Below are positions 14,695 to 22,298 of a DNA stretch of 64,000 bases, in pieces. Every line of letters starts with the position of its first letter. Positions within the stretch are counted from its first letter, which is position 1. The notes under the pieces were generated by a model. That model saw only the letters and a list, made by a program, of their open reading frames with translations, searched no databases and had not been told where the DNA came from. Position numbers and translations under genes: made by a program. The stretch is from Methylocystis sp. ATCC 49242. Its GTDB lineage: Bacteria; Pseudomonadota; Alphaproteobacteria; Rhizobiales; Beijerinckiaceae. The stretch covers positions 842,736-906,735 of the forward strand of contig NZ_KE124774.1 of assembly GCF_000188155.2 (NCBI RefSeq). The letters are read 5' to 3'.

Positions 14695-15242
14695 GACGTT
14701 TTGTCTCCTTCTTTAAGATGAGTTATGCTTTCCAGAAGCCCTAAATTGGCATTTGTTGGATAGGTATTCCCAAAATGCCTTAAGACTTCAGCATCATAAG
14801 CAAGAGCTGCTTCATATGCTGAATTAAAATATCCAAGTCTTACTCTTTTACCATGTAATTTTATGTAGGCTATATAACGAGGAGCCTTCTTTCTATAATC
14901 AACATCAACTCCTCTGAAACCAGTTCTTTTACTTATTCTAATAATATTTCTTGCATTATCTGATCTACTTACCTCTCTAAGATTCGAAGGCCTATTATCA
15001 GTTTTAATCCTATTAATGTGATCAATATGGGAAGAAAGATACCTACCATGAACTAATGCAAATATGACTATATGGACCTTTAATTCAGTATTATCTATAC
15101 CAACCTTTAGATATCCTTTATCGGTTAATGTTCCTGCCTCATTACCAGATATACCATTGGTTCTATTAACTCTCCAATATAACTTTCCAGTTATTTCATC
15201 ACATCGAAATAGATATCTAAGCCTATCAATTGTTGGTCTCAT
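14691..15242 (-). CDS. HNH homing endonuclease with AP2 domain, very AT-rich
   Basis: 183 residues: N-terminal module (LRYLFRCDEITGKLYWRV), HNH core (KVHIVIFALVHG 55-66; HIDHINRIKTDN 72-83) and AP2 domain (about 108-158), parallel to the gene at 13245-13772. About one third GC, the lowest in the window, which marks recent independent arrival. Its ribosome site AGGAG and ATG lie inside one arm of a perfect 34-bp inverted repeat (15226-15305), so translation is probably blocked on long transcripts. Its stop overlaps the ATG of the next gene. Confidence 0.88.
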   Translation of the reverse strand: MRPTIDRLRYLFRCDEITGKLYWRVNRTNGISGNEAGTLTDKGYLKVGIDNTELKVHIVIFALVHGRYLSSHIDHINRIKTDNRPSNLREVSRSDNARNIIRISKRTGFRGVDVDYRKKAPRYIAYIKLHGKRVRLGYFNSAYEAALAYDAEVLRHFGNTYPTNANLGLLESITHLKEGDKTS

Positions 15243-15305
15243 AAGGAACTCCTATCTTATAGATTGTGATGTAAGATAGGAGTTCCTTATGAGACCAACA
15301 ATTGA
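15226..15305. repeat. Perfect 34-bp inverted repeat over the HNH start
   Basis: Arm 15226-15259 is the exact reverse complement of arm 15272-15305, with a 12-base spacer. The left arm contains codons 1-6, the ATG and the AGGAG of the HNH gene, so the right arm repeats the same gene start facing the other way and encodes a short reading frame of 11 codons. In mRNA the arms would form a 34-bp stem that hides the ribosome site. Confidence 0.95.
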
Positions 15306-15326
15306 ATCACTACCTGTGTCATAATT

Positions 15327-15356
15327 GAAAAGGGCCTCAAACTAGAGGCCCTTTTC
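15327..15356. terminator. Bidirectional intrinsic terminator
   Basis: GAAAAGGGCCTC at 15327-15338 pairs with GAGGCCCTTTTC at 15345-15356, giving U-rich ends on both strands. It follows the stop of the small gene 15358-15498. Confidence 0.85.
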
Positions 15357-15357
15357 A

Positions 15358-15498
15358 CTAATCTAACCCAAGACGTTTCAACTCTTTATCAATGAAGAGT
15401 CGCAACCCTCTTCTTGTGTCAGAGCTAAAACTTGGATGTTCTGACAAAATAAAAAGTCGCCCACGGATGTCGGCGACTTTTTGATCTAAGGTTTTCAT
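15358..15498 (-). CDS. Small phage protein
   Basis: 46 residues if started at ATG 15498 (MKTLDQKVADIRGRLF); 64 if at ATG 15549, inside the end of the regulator gene. No clear ribosome site distinguishes them. Basic, helical, ending LFIDKELKRLGLD. Located between the XRE regulator and a terminator, probably in the regulator's transcript. Unknown function. Confidence 0.5.
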   Translation of the reverse strand: MKTLDQKVADIRGRLFILSEHPSFSSDTRRGLRLFIDKELKRLGLD

Positions 15499-15538
15499 TG
15501 TTCTATATATCCGAAGAAGTCGGAATAGCTCCCTCAGA

Positions 15539-15994
15539 TCAAGCAGCATACACATTCTTGATGAATGGTTTCACCAGCTCCTCCACAGGTATCTCGATGA
15601 TAGACGCTATACGCTGGAGTTCTGTCAGTGAAAAATCATACTGACCTAACTCCATCTGACGGATACGGATATGATTTGCGAAAGAATACTTCTTGCAAAA
15701 CTCGGCCGGCTGCAAATCTTGTTTGGTCTGACGAAAAGTGTTCAGCCTCACACCTACAGAAAGGTGTGCTTGGCTAATGGCAGGGGTGTTACCAAGTGGT
15801 TTGAACCCTCCACCTCGACGGCGGGGTGGAGGCAGGAACTCAATGCCCTCTTCTCTGAGGGCAATGGTAATTTCCTTGATCAGGTTCCTACAAACATCGG
15901 GTTTCATCCGATCCTTGTATCGTTCCTGGATCTCAGAAATGCTTAGCTTATCCTCGACCAGTAGCTTTTTGATTGCTTCGTAGTGCGGCCTCAT
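15539..15994 (-). CDS. XRE-type phage regulator
   Basis: 151 residues. Residues 1-50 form a helical domain starting MRPHYEAIKKLLVEDKLSISEIQ, itself helix-turn-helix-like. Residues 54-72 are a basic Pro/Gly linker. Residues about 85-145 match a Cro/C1-type HTH (FANHIRIRQMELGQYDFSLTELQRIA, IPVEELVKPF). It is the outermost phage gene next to the tRNA remnant and has an inverted repeat in front, consistent with an autoregulated repressor or transcription switch. Its first 16 codons are in ordinary phage composition. Confidence 0.75.
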   Translation of the reverse strand: MRPHYEAIKKLLVEDKLSISEIQERYKDRMKPDVCRNLIKEITIALREEGIEFLPPPRRRGGGFKPLGNTPAISQAHLSVGVRLNTFRQTKQDLQPAEFCKKYSFANHIRIRQMELGQYDFSLTELQRIASIIEIPVEELVKPFIKNVYAA

Positions 15995-16018
15995 GCTGTC
16001 CCCAACCAGTGTGTGGGA

Positions 16019-16046
16019 ACTGTGTGGAACAAAACGACCACACAGT
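16019..16046. promoter_or_regulatory. Operator candidate upstream of XRE gene
   Basis: ACTGTGTGG (16019-16027) and its exact reverse complement CCACACAGT (16038-16046) are 25 bases before the regulator start, with an extra half-site-like CAGTGTGTGGGA just inside. Likely binding site of the neighbouring regulator (inference). Confidence 0.45.
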
Positions 16047-16118
16047 GCCCAAAAAGTATTTTCTGATTGGGAAGTTTGCTGAGTTACATCAGCGGGTTAG
16101 TAGGCGCGTTTGGTAATT

Positions 16119-16157
16119 ACCCAAAACTTCCGCGCTACCAGGCTGCGCTATACCCCG
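16119..16157 (-). other. 5' half of tRNA-Pro(UGG): attachment-site remnant
   Basis: Reading the minus strand from 16157, the sequence begins CGGGGTATAGCGCAGCCTGG and continues through the D arm to an anticodon loop TTTGGGT, the 5' part of a tRNA-Pro with anticodon UGG. Homology stops at the end of the loop (16119); the next bases cannot pair with the 5' stem strand GAAGT. No 3' half follows. Site-specific integration in the anticodon loop would leave such a half gene at one end. Confidence 0.7.
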
Positions 16158-16346
16158 CCGGAGCCCGACGCCGCATGACGCGGCGTCCGCCTTCATCAAC
16201 CTTCGCTACCATGCGGCGCCGCGCGTCACAAGAAGGCTCTGACCGACGTCGAGCATTCGGGATATGCGTCCGAGGCTTTCCTCCCGAACGCGGCGCGAAC
16301 ATGAAAGACCAGCAATTTCGGCGTCGCCAAGTGCGCCGAACTGGCG
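16158..16346. other. Gene-free junction, chromosome side
   Basis: GC-rich sequence between the tRNA remnant and the DUF192 gene. It holds a hairpin GACGCCGC/GCGGCGTC near 16167-16187 and no convincing reading frame. Nothing else recognised. Confidence 0.5.
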
Positions 16347-16841
16347 CTAGCGGAAGGTCGAATGCTTCACCACATCGCCGGGCGCAACGCCGATCTTGCG
16401 CGCAACGCCGGCGTTGAGCTCAATCACCGCATAGGCGGGCGGCCCGGACGGGATCACCCGCTCCGATAAAGGCTCCGCGTCGGTTGCGACGCCGGTCACA
16501 ACGCCCTTCCGCGAGACGAAGATCATGTCGAGAGGGATGTAAGTGTTTTTCATCCACATCGCCACGGGCTCCTCGATCTTGAAGTCGAAGAGCATGCCCT
16601 GATCCTGCGGCATCGAGCGACGAAACATCAGGCCGCGCGCGCGCTCTGTTGAGGTTCGCGCGACTTCGACCTTGAAATCATGCGCCCCGCTCGCGGTGAC
16701 AATCTGAATGTGCTCGAGAGCGCCCTCGGCCCTGGCGCTGACGGACAGTGACAGCGCGAACGCAACGGAAAGGATGCGGAAAAGCAAGACAAGGAGCGGC
16801 GGCGTCGAACGGCTCGTTTTGACGGGCGTCTGAAGCAACAT
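16347..16841 (-). CDS. DUF192 family secreted protein
   Basis: 164 residues from the ATG at 16841 (MLLQTPVKTSRST). A signal peptide or anchor covers about 1-38 (LLVLLFRILSVAFALSLSVSARA). The DUF192 domain follows with its hallmarks ARGLMFR, MLFDF, MWMKNTYIPLDMIF and an IELNAG end. The family is periplasmic in alphaproteobacteria; function is not established. The gene follows the double cold-shock gene by 29 bases, a common alphaproteobacterial pairing, so it is probably cotranscribed. Confidence 0.9.
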   Translation of the reverse strand: MLLQTPVKTSRSTPPLLVLLFRILSVAFALSLSVSARAEGALEHIQIVTASGAHDFKVEVARTSTERARGLMFRRSMPQDQGMLFDFKIEEPVAMWMKNTYIPLDMIFVSRKGVVTGVATDAEPLSERVIPSGPPAYAVIELNAGVARKIGVAPGDVVKHSTFR

Positions 16842-16870
16842 GGACACGCGCCTCCGCGACGCTTGCAGGA

Positions 16871-17506
16871 TCAGTGCGACGGAACGCTCTTGGCTTCCAG
16901 CGGACGCACTTCGGCGGCCATCAGTCCTTTGGGGCCGTCTCCGTAGCGAACGAGCACGCTGTCGCCCGGCTTGAGTTCGGTCATGCCATAGCGGCGCACG
17001 GTCTCCATGTGCAGGAAAATATCTTCCGTGCCCTCGCCGCGCGTGAGAAAACCGAATCCCTTGACGCGGTTGAACCATTTGACGATGGCGATCTCATAGC
17101 CGCTCGTGGGCTTCACCTGAACATGGGTGCGACCGGCCGCGGATTGCGCCGGGTGCACCGCCGTCGTTTCATCCATGGCGATGACGCGAAACACCTGCAT
17201 ACCCTTCGCGCGCTTCTGCGCCTCGCAGACGACGCGGGCCCCCTCGAAGGCCGTCTGCAAGCCGCTGCGGCGCAGGATCGTCACGTGCAGAAGAATGTCG
17301 GGAGAGCCGTCGTCGGGAACAACGAAGCCGTAGCCTTTTGCAACGTCGAACCATTTGATGCGGCCGGCGATCTCTACAAGATCGAGACCGGCTTCATCGC
17401 CTTCTGCGGCGCCGGACGCGGAGCCCAAATCATCCTGAAAAGTCACTTTAGCTCCCAACTGACCAACTCCCCATGCTGATCCAGAGCGTTCGACCAGCGC
17501 GCGCAT
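16871..17506 (-). CDS. Two-domain cold-shock protein
   Basis: 211 residues with two cold-shock domains: about 45-110 (GRIKWFDVAKGYGFVVPDDG, LLHVT) and about 140-205 (AIVKWFNRVKGFGFLTRGEG, IFLHMETV). Both have the RNP1-like KGFGF/KGYGF and RNP2-like FLH/LLH nucleic-acid-binding motifs; the first domain is more divergent. Such double CspA proteins act as RNA chaperones in alphaproteobacteria. The 40-residue acidic N-terminus is family-typical. The start could be slightly internal. Confidence 0.9.
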   Translation of the reverse strand: MRALVERSGSAWGVGQLGAKVTFQDDLGSASGAAEGDEAGLDLVEIAGRIKWFDVAKGYGFVVPDDGSPDILLHVTILRRSGLQTAFEGARVVCEAQKRAKGMQVFRVIAMDETTAVHPAQSAAGRTHVQVKPTSGYEIAIVKWFNRVKGFGFLTRGEGTEDIFLHMETVRRYGMTELKPGDSVLVRYGDGPKGLMAAEVRPLEAKSVPSH

Positions 17507-17929
17507 GCGTGCGAATTACGTAACTCTCGAATCGCCGCGCGGCTCCTGAATCACTTTGGTTAAGATACCATCAGCGGCGTCGCGTCCAACCGGCAATTTC
17601 GCCGAAACGGCGAATGGCTGTGGAAACGCAGAGGCCTTTTGACCCGCCCCGCTGCGGCGATTTTTCCGCACCGTTCAGGCTGTTTTTTCAAAAGGGTTTG
17701 AATTTTATGGCCCCGCCGATGTCACCATGCTAAGAGGCGGCGTATATGGAGCCGCTCGCTCCTCGCGGGACGCGGCGACAGCTTTACGCAAGTTTCGCGC
17801 CCGCGCGTGGTCGCCCCGCGACGCGGGGTTTGACAAAATCGCGCCGCGCGCGCAATCGAAACGGGCGCGGATCGGCGAACATTCGGACGAACCGCGACGC
17901 CTTTCAATGAAAAATCTGGAGTCGCCGCA
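17507..17929. other. 423-base intergenic region
   Basis: Between divergent cspA-like and aminotransferase genes. AT-richer patches near 17640-17710, a CCCCGCGACGCGGGG hairpin near 17812-17826 and a TTGACA hexamer at 17830-17835 with no clear -10 box. No reading frame I can support; it probably carries both promoters. Confidence 0.5.
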
Positions 17930-19384
17930 ATGACCGACCTGTCGACCGCGTCAACGAGCGTTTCGGCTGCGGATGGCGCCGACCGGCGCAAGTCGCCCTA
18001 TGACCTCGCCGCGCGCGTCGCCGAACGCGAAGGCGAACGCTACGTCTTGCATTCCAAGCACCTGAACGAGATGTGGGTGCGAGTGCTCAAGACGATCGGC
18101 TATGATGTCGGTTTCACGCGCGGCCTGGGCCCATATCTGTGGGACCGGAAGGGCGACCGCTATCTCGATCTCCTCAGCGGCTGGGGCGTTTTCGCTGTCG
18201 GCCGTAATCATCCTGCGGTGCGCGACGCGCTGGTCAGCGTGCTCGACGGCGAATTGGCCAATCTGGTCCAGCTCGACGTCTCGGTTCTCGCCGGCATTCT
18301 CGCCGAAATGCTGCTCGAGCGCGCGCCCTGGCTCGAAAAGGTCTTCTTCGCCAATTCTGGCGCCGAGTCGATCGAGGCCGCGATCAAGTTCGCGCGCGCC
18401 GCGACGGGACGTCCCGGGATCGTGCATTGCGCCCATTCCTTCCACGGCCTGACCTATGGCTCGCTGTCGATGAACGGCGACGAGATCTTCAAGAAGGGTT
18501 TCGGGCCGCTTCTGCCGAATGCGCAGGAGATCCCCTTCGACGATCTCGAGGCGCTGGAGCGCGCCCTCGCCTCCCGCGAGGTCGCCGCCTTCTTCGTCGA
18601 GCCGATCCAGGGCAAGGGCGTCAACATCCCGAAGGACGATTATCTCATCGGCGCACAGGCGCTCTGCCGGAAATATGGAACGCTGTTCGTCGCCGATGAA
18701 ATCCAGACCGGCATCGGCCGCACGGGGCGGTTCTTCGCCGTCGACCATTACGAGGGGCTCGAGCCCGACATGGTCGTGGTCGCCAAGGCGCTCTCCGGCG
18801 GGCATGTGCCGGTCGGGGCGGTGCTCACGCGCAAATGGGTCTTCGACAAGGTCTTCGACCGTATGGATCGCGCGGTCGTCCATGGCTCGACCTTCAGCAA
18901 GACCGATCTGGCCATGGCGGCCGGCATTGCGACCCTCGATGTGTTGAAGAACGAGCGCGTCGTGGAGAACGCGGCGGCGAAGGGCGAACGGCTCCTCGCC
19001 TCCTTCCGCAAGATGGCGGAGGGCTATGAGCTCGTCGCTGACATTCGCGGCAAAGGGCTCATGATCGGCGTCGAATTCGGGCCGCCGAAGTCCTTCAAGC
19101 TGAAGGCGGCGTGGAATCTTGTCGAGACGGTTAATTCCGGCCTCTTCTGCCAGTTGATCTCGATCCCGCTGTTCCGCGACCACAAAGTGCTAACGCAGGT
19201 TGCCGGGCATGGAAATCACACCATCAAGTTGTTGCCGCCATTGACGATTTCGGACGCCGATTGTGACTGGATCGAGTCGTCTTTCGACGCCGTGATCGCC
19301 GATGCGCACAATGCGCCCTCGGCCGTGTGGTCCCTTGGCAAAACCCTCGCGGGCCACGCGATCAAGGCTAGAATGAGCGGCTGA
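17930..19384 (+). CDS. Class III pyridoxal-phosphate aminotransferase
   Basis: 484 residues. Class III hallmarks: FFANSGAESIEAAIKFARAATG, HSFHGLTYGSLS, the LFVADEIQTGIGRTGRFF segment with its PLP-binding Asp, and AKALSGGHVPVGAV with the Schiff-base Lys. The family includes ornithine and acetylornithine transaminases; an HpnO-like role in making aminobacteriohopanetriol is possible for this lineage but unproven, since no hopanoid gene is adjacent. Cytoplasmic enzyme, stand-alone gene, full family length. Confidence 0.85.
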   Translation: MTDLSTASTSVSAADGADRRKSPYDLAARVAEREGERYVLHSKHLNEMWVRVLKTIGYDVGFTRGLGPYLWDRKGDRYLDLLSGWGVFAVGRNHPAVRDALVSVLDGELANLVQLDVSVLAGILAEMLLERAPWLEKVFFANSGAESIEAAIKFARAATGRPGIVHCAHSFHGLTYGSLSMNGDEIFKKGFGPLLPNAQEIPFDDLEALERALASREVAAFFVEPIQGKGVNIPKDDYLIGAQALCRKYGTLFVADEIQTGIGRTGRFFAVDHYEGLEPDMVVVAKALSGGHVPVGAVLTRKWVFDKVFDRMDRAVVHGSTFSKTDLAMAAGIATLDVLKNERVVENAAAKGERLLASFRKMAEGYELVADIRGKGLMIGVEFGPPKSFKLKAAWNLVETVNSGLFCQLISIPLFRDHKVLTQVAGHGNHTIKLLPPLTISDADCDWIESSFDAVIADAHNAPSAVWSLGKTLAGHAIKARMSG

Positions 19385-19537
19385 GGCCCGCCGCGCAGGA
19401 CGGCTCCAGCTTGGCTTTATAGACAGGAACGCTAATTGCCCTGAGTATCCGGGTCGCCGCGCGGGCGTCCCGAAATCGTACGGTTCGGCCCTCTCGCGCG
19501 GGCAACCGGTTCGATACGATACGAAAGGGCGTCAGTC

Positions 19538-20113
19538 ATGCGTTTCATTGCGGGATTCCGGGCGGCCAGTCTGGCGGGCGCGACGGTCATGCTGCTTGCC
19601 GGGGGCGGCGCGTTTGCTCAGGGGTTCGGCGGCGGCGGCTTTCACGGCGGCGGGGCGCCGGCCGTGGGCGCGGGCGTTGGCGTCGGCGCCTATGGACCGG
19701 GACAAGGCCCCGTTGGCGCGCGCGGTTTCTATGGCGGCGGCTTCCGCGGCTATCAGCCGGTCGTCGGCTTCCTTGGCGGCTGGGGATACGGCGGTTACGG
19801 CGGAGGCTACGACGGCGGCGACAGCTATGTCGCGCCGGGCGGCAACGCAGCCGTCTACAATTATTATTATCACGACGCCCGGCGCAATGACGGCGGCTTT
19901 TACGGCGGCGGCGGCGTATTCTACGCCGACGACGGCTATAGTCGTCTGCACGCCGTGCGCCGCCCGGCCGCGCGCCATCACGACGAATACGCTGACGATG
20001 CGCCGGAATACCTTCCCGCGCCAGTTTATCGTCCCTCGCAACACATCTTTTACCTGCCGACGAACTACCACCGCGGAGCCCGTAGGCATAACCGTCACAT
20101 CACGCAATATTGA
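19538..20113 (+). CDS. Glycine-rich secreted protein
   Basis: 191 residues. Signal peptide about 1-28 (ATVMLLAGGGAFAQ). The mature part is low-complexity Gly/Tyr/His (GGGGFHGGG, YGGYGGGYDGG), then a Tyr- and His-rich tail (YNYYYHDARRND). No domain recognised. It is the first of two related secreted proteins 48 bases apart; both have AQGFG after the signal peptide. Structural, envelope or metal-binding roles are all conceivable. Confidence 0.75.
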   Translation: MRFIAGFRAASLAGATVMLLAGGGAFAQGFGGGGFHGGGAPAVGAGVGVGAYGPGQGPVGARGFYGGGFRGYQPVVGFLGGWGYGGYGGGYDGGDSYVAPGGNAAVYNYYYHDARRNDGGFYGGGGVFYADDGYSRLHAVRRPAARHHDEYADDAPEYLPAPVYRPSQHIFYLPTNYHRGARRHNRHITQY

Positions 20114-20161
20114 GCTAAAGCTTCACTGGCGCGGCGAGGCCGCAAGTAGGGGGTAAGTGTC

Positions 20162-20626
20162 ATGAGTTTGGTTTGGAAAATCCGTTCTCTCGCCGTGGCT
20201 GGATTGGCCGTCGGCATTCTCACGGCGGGCGGCGCGTCGGCGCAGGGCTTCGGTTATGGCTACGGCGGCGGCGGATATGTGGGAGTCGGCGTGGGAGTCG
20301 GTTACGGCGGCTACGGCTATGGCGGCGGCGCCGTTGGTTATGACGAAGGCTATTACGGCGGCGGCGCAATCCAGGCGCTCGTCGGCGGTTATGGCGGCGG
20401 CCCCTATCGCCGTTCGGCCTATAGCGCGGCGGACGTTTATGTCGGCGGCGGCTATGGCCAGACCTATGAAAGCAGCTACGTCGTTCCGACGACCGTCTAT
20501 CAGCCGGTGGTGCGCACGCATTATGTGCCGGTGACGACCTATCGCGCCTACAACACCGTGGGCTATCAGCCGGTTACGCAATATCGCGTGATGCGCAAGC
20601 GCTGCCACTGCGAGACGTTCTACTGA
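20162..20626 (+). CDS. Glycine-rich secreted protein
   Basis: 154 residues. Signal peptide about 1-28 (LAVGILTAGGASAQ), a Gly/Tyr/Val-rich repeat (residues 28-90), then a repeated YQPV motif (VYQPVVRTHYVPVTTYR, YQPVTQYR) and a C-terminal CHCETFY. The YQPV part resembles uncharacterised short repeats in other alphaproteobacterial exported proteins. It is probably cotranscribed with the preceding gene and is followed by a terminator. Confidence 0.75.
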   Translation: MSLVWKIRSLAVAGLAVGILTAGGASAQGFGYGYGGGGYVGVGVGVGYGGYGYGGGAVGYDEGYYGGGAIQALVGGYGGGPYRRSAYSAADVYVGGGYGQTYESSYVVPTTVYQPVVRTHYVPVTTYRAYNTVGYQPVTQYRVMRKRCHCETFY

Positions 20627-20633
20627 TCCGAAG

Positions 20634-20667
20634 GCTGCGGCGGCTCCCGGGCGGCCGCAGCTTTTTT
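20634..20667 (+). terminator. Intrinsic terminator
   Basis: GCTGCGGC at 20634-20641 pairs with GCCGCAGC at 20654-20661, followed by six T. It ends the glycine-rich gene pair. Confidence 0.85.
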
Positions 20668-20674
20668 CGTCGGG

Positions 20675-21559
20675 TCAGCCAGCCTTGCCGCCGTTGACCT
20701 CGCGCTCATAGTCCTCGACCATCGCGCGCGAAACGTCACCCGGCGTAAATTTGTGCGGACCGATCTCCGCCACCGGCGTCACTTCCGCGCCCGTGCCGCA
20801 GATGAAACATTCCGAGAAATCGCTCAATTCGTCGGGCATGATGCGACGCTCGACAACCTCGATCCCGCGCCGGTTCGCGAGCTCGACCACCGTCCGCCGC
20901 GTAATGCCATCGAGGAAACAATCGGCGATCGGCGTATGCAGCGCCCCGTCCTTCACGAAGAAGATGTTGGCCCCGGTGCATTCCGCCACCCGGCCCTGCC
21001 AGTCGTACATCAGCGCGTCGGCGTAGCCGCGTCGTTCGGCGCGATGTTTCGAGATGGTGCAGATCATGTAGAGGCCGGCGGCCTTCGCCATCGACGGCGC
21101 CGTTCGCGGATCCGGCCGGCAGTAGTCCGCGATGTCGAGCTTGATGCCCTTCATCTTCGTCGAGATGTCGAACATGCTCGGCCAGTCCCAGACCGCAATG
21201 GCGACATTGATCGTCGAATTCTGCGCCGCGACCGCCATCATCTCGCTGCCGCGCCAGGCGACGGGGCGAACATAGCAGTTTTTCAGCCCATTGGCCTTGA
21301 CGGTCGCGTCCTTGGCCGCATCCAATTCCTCGACGCTGTAGGGAATCTCGAAATCGAGCACCTGGGCGGAACGCTTGAAGCGCTCCGAATGTTCGCGAGA
21401 CTTGAAGATGACGCCGCCATAGGCGCGCTCGCCCTCGAACACGCAGGAGCCGTAGTGAAGGCCGTGCGAAAGCACATGCAGCTTGGCGTCGCGCCACGGG
21501 ACAAGAGCGCCGTTGTGCCAGATGAATCCGTCGCGCTGATCGAAGGGCGGAAGCGACAT
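20675..21559 (-). CDS. ilvE: Branched-chain amino acid aminotransferase
   Basis: 294 residues from ATG at 21559 (MSLPPFDQRDGFIWHNG), with GGAG upstream. This matches the usual alphaproteobacterial IlvE start, so the 20 extra codons upstream are not used. Fold type IV signatures: HVLSHGLHYGSCVFEGERAYGG, AKAAGLYM, AECTGANIFFVKDG, FLDGITRRTVVELA. Interconverts leucine, isoleucine and valine with their 2-oxo acids. Divergent from the MarR gene next door. Confidence 0.93.
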   Translation of the reverse strand: MSLPPFDQRDGFIWHNGALVPWRDAKLHVLSHGLHYGSCVFEGERAYGGVIFKSREHSERFKRSAQVLDFEIPYSVEELDAAKDATVKANGLKNCYVRPVAWRGSEMMAVAAQNSTINVAIAVWDWPSMFDISTKMKGIKLDIADYCRPDPRTAPSMAKAAGLYMICTISKHRAERRGYADALMYDWQGRVAECTGANIFFVKDGALHTPIADCFLDGITRRTVVELANRRGIEVVERRIMPDELSDFSECFICGTGAEVTPVAEIGPHKFTPGDVSRAMVEDYEREVNGGKAG

Positions 21560-21706
21560 TTCAAGCTCCGGGAAAGCGGCGTCCGTGAGGGCCGAGCGGC
21601 CGGCGCCGAACATGATCATGCACTAGCCATCGGCCAGAAATATGTCAATATAGCTGACGTATAAACGCGCTCGCATGCGCAGGGACATTGACGGGACCAG
21701 GCGGCG

Positions 21707-22291
21707 TTGAGCGAACTTCTCCAGCGAAAGACGGCAGCTTCACCGCCCGTCGCGGCGTCGCCTGTCCCCTCGCCTGACTGGCGCCGCGCCCCGACCGGCG
21801 ACATGGCGCGCGACGACGACGCCGCCGTTCTCGATCTCGTCGAACTGTTCTTCTTCGCCTATCGCGATTTCGTCGGCGACGCCGACCGTCTGTTGGAAAA
21901 TTACGGCTTTGGCCGCGCCCATCACCGCGTGTTGCATTTCGTGCTTCGCCGGCCCGGACTGACCATCGCCGCCCTGCTCGACATTCTGAAAATCACCAAG
22001 CAGAGCCTCAACCGCGTCCTGAAGCAGCTGCTCGACGCGGGCCTGGTCGAAGCGCGCGCGGGCGCGGTCGACCGTCGCCAGCGCCTGCTCTATCTCACGC
22101 CTCAGGGGGCGAAGCTCGCGCGCGAGCTGACGGCTTTGCAGTCGAAGCGATTCCGGCGCGTTCTGGACGATTTGCCGCCGTCGGCGCGGGGCGCGGCGGC
22201 GGAGTTTCTCTTCGCCATGATCGACTCCGAGGAACGTCTCCGCGTGCGCGATCACCTCGCCCGCGCGCGTCGCGGGAACGAGAGGAAATGA
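21707..22291 (+). CDS. petP: MarR-family regulator, PetP-like
   Basis: 194 residues from a TTG start; an ATG at 21803 is an alternative that would drop a Pro/Ala-rich leader. The winged helix covers about 70-150 (TIAALLDILKITKQSLNRVLKQLLDAGLVEARAGAVDRRQ, a typical MarR recognition helix and wing). With the OmpR regulator and kinase that follow it forms the petP/petR arrangement known from alphaproteobacteria next to ilvE. The symbol rests on this context. Confidence 0.75.
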   Translation: MSELLQRKTAASPPVAASPVPSPDWRRAPTGDMARDDDAAVLDLVELFFFAYRDFVGDADRLLENYGFGRAHHRVLHFVLRRPGLTIAALLDILKITKQSLNRVLKQLLDAGLVEARAGAVDRRQRLLYLTPQGAKLARELTALQSKRFRRVLDDLPPSARGAAAEFLFAMIDSEERLRVRDHLARARRGNERK

Positions 22292-22298
22292 GAGCGCC

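Larger units (their letters stand above)
1..16118. mobile_element. Phage-derived region (right part of a prophage)
   Basis: Compact, nearly all minus-strand genes of 50-270 codons, frequent ATGA overlaps, intrinsic terminators between units, three HNH endonucleases, an SF2 helicase and an XRE regulator at the edge are typical of phage early or accessory DNA. Base composition is clearly more AT-rich than the flanking chromosome and uneven inside the block. The right limit is set where tRNA-Pro homology starts, at 16119. The left end lies outside the window, and no integrase, terminase or capsid gene is visible, so integration as a complete prophage is inferred. Confidence 0.8.

Noticed and set aside
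15292-15325. Short plus-strand frame beginning with the same first codons as the HNH gene
   Set aside because: Only 11 codons; exists because the inverted repeat copies the gene start. Reported as part of the repeat, not as a gene.
16067-16417. Plus-strand frame spanning the phage-host junction
   Set aside because: It crosses the tRNA remnant and the end of the DUF192 gene, has no coding character and is arginine-rich by GC composition.
17951-19183. A 410-residue frame opposite the aminotransferase
   Set aside because: Typical high-GC antisense frame; the sense strand has a complete class III aminotransferase.
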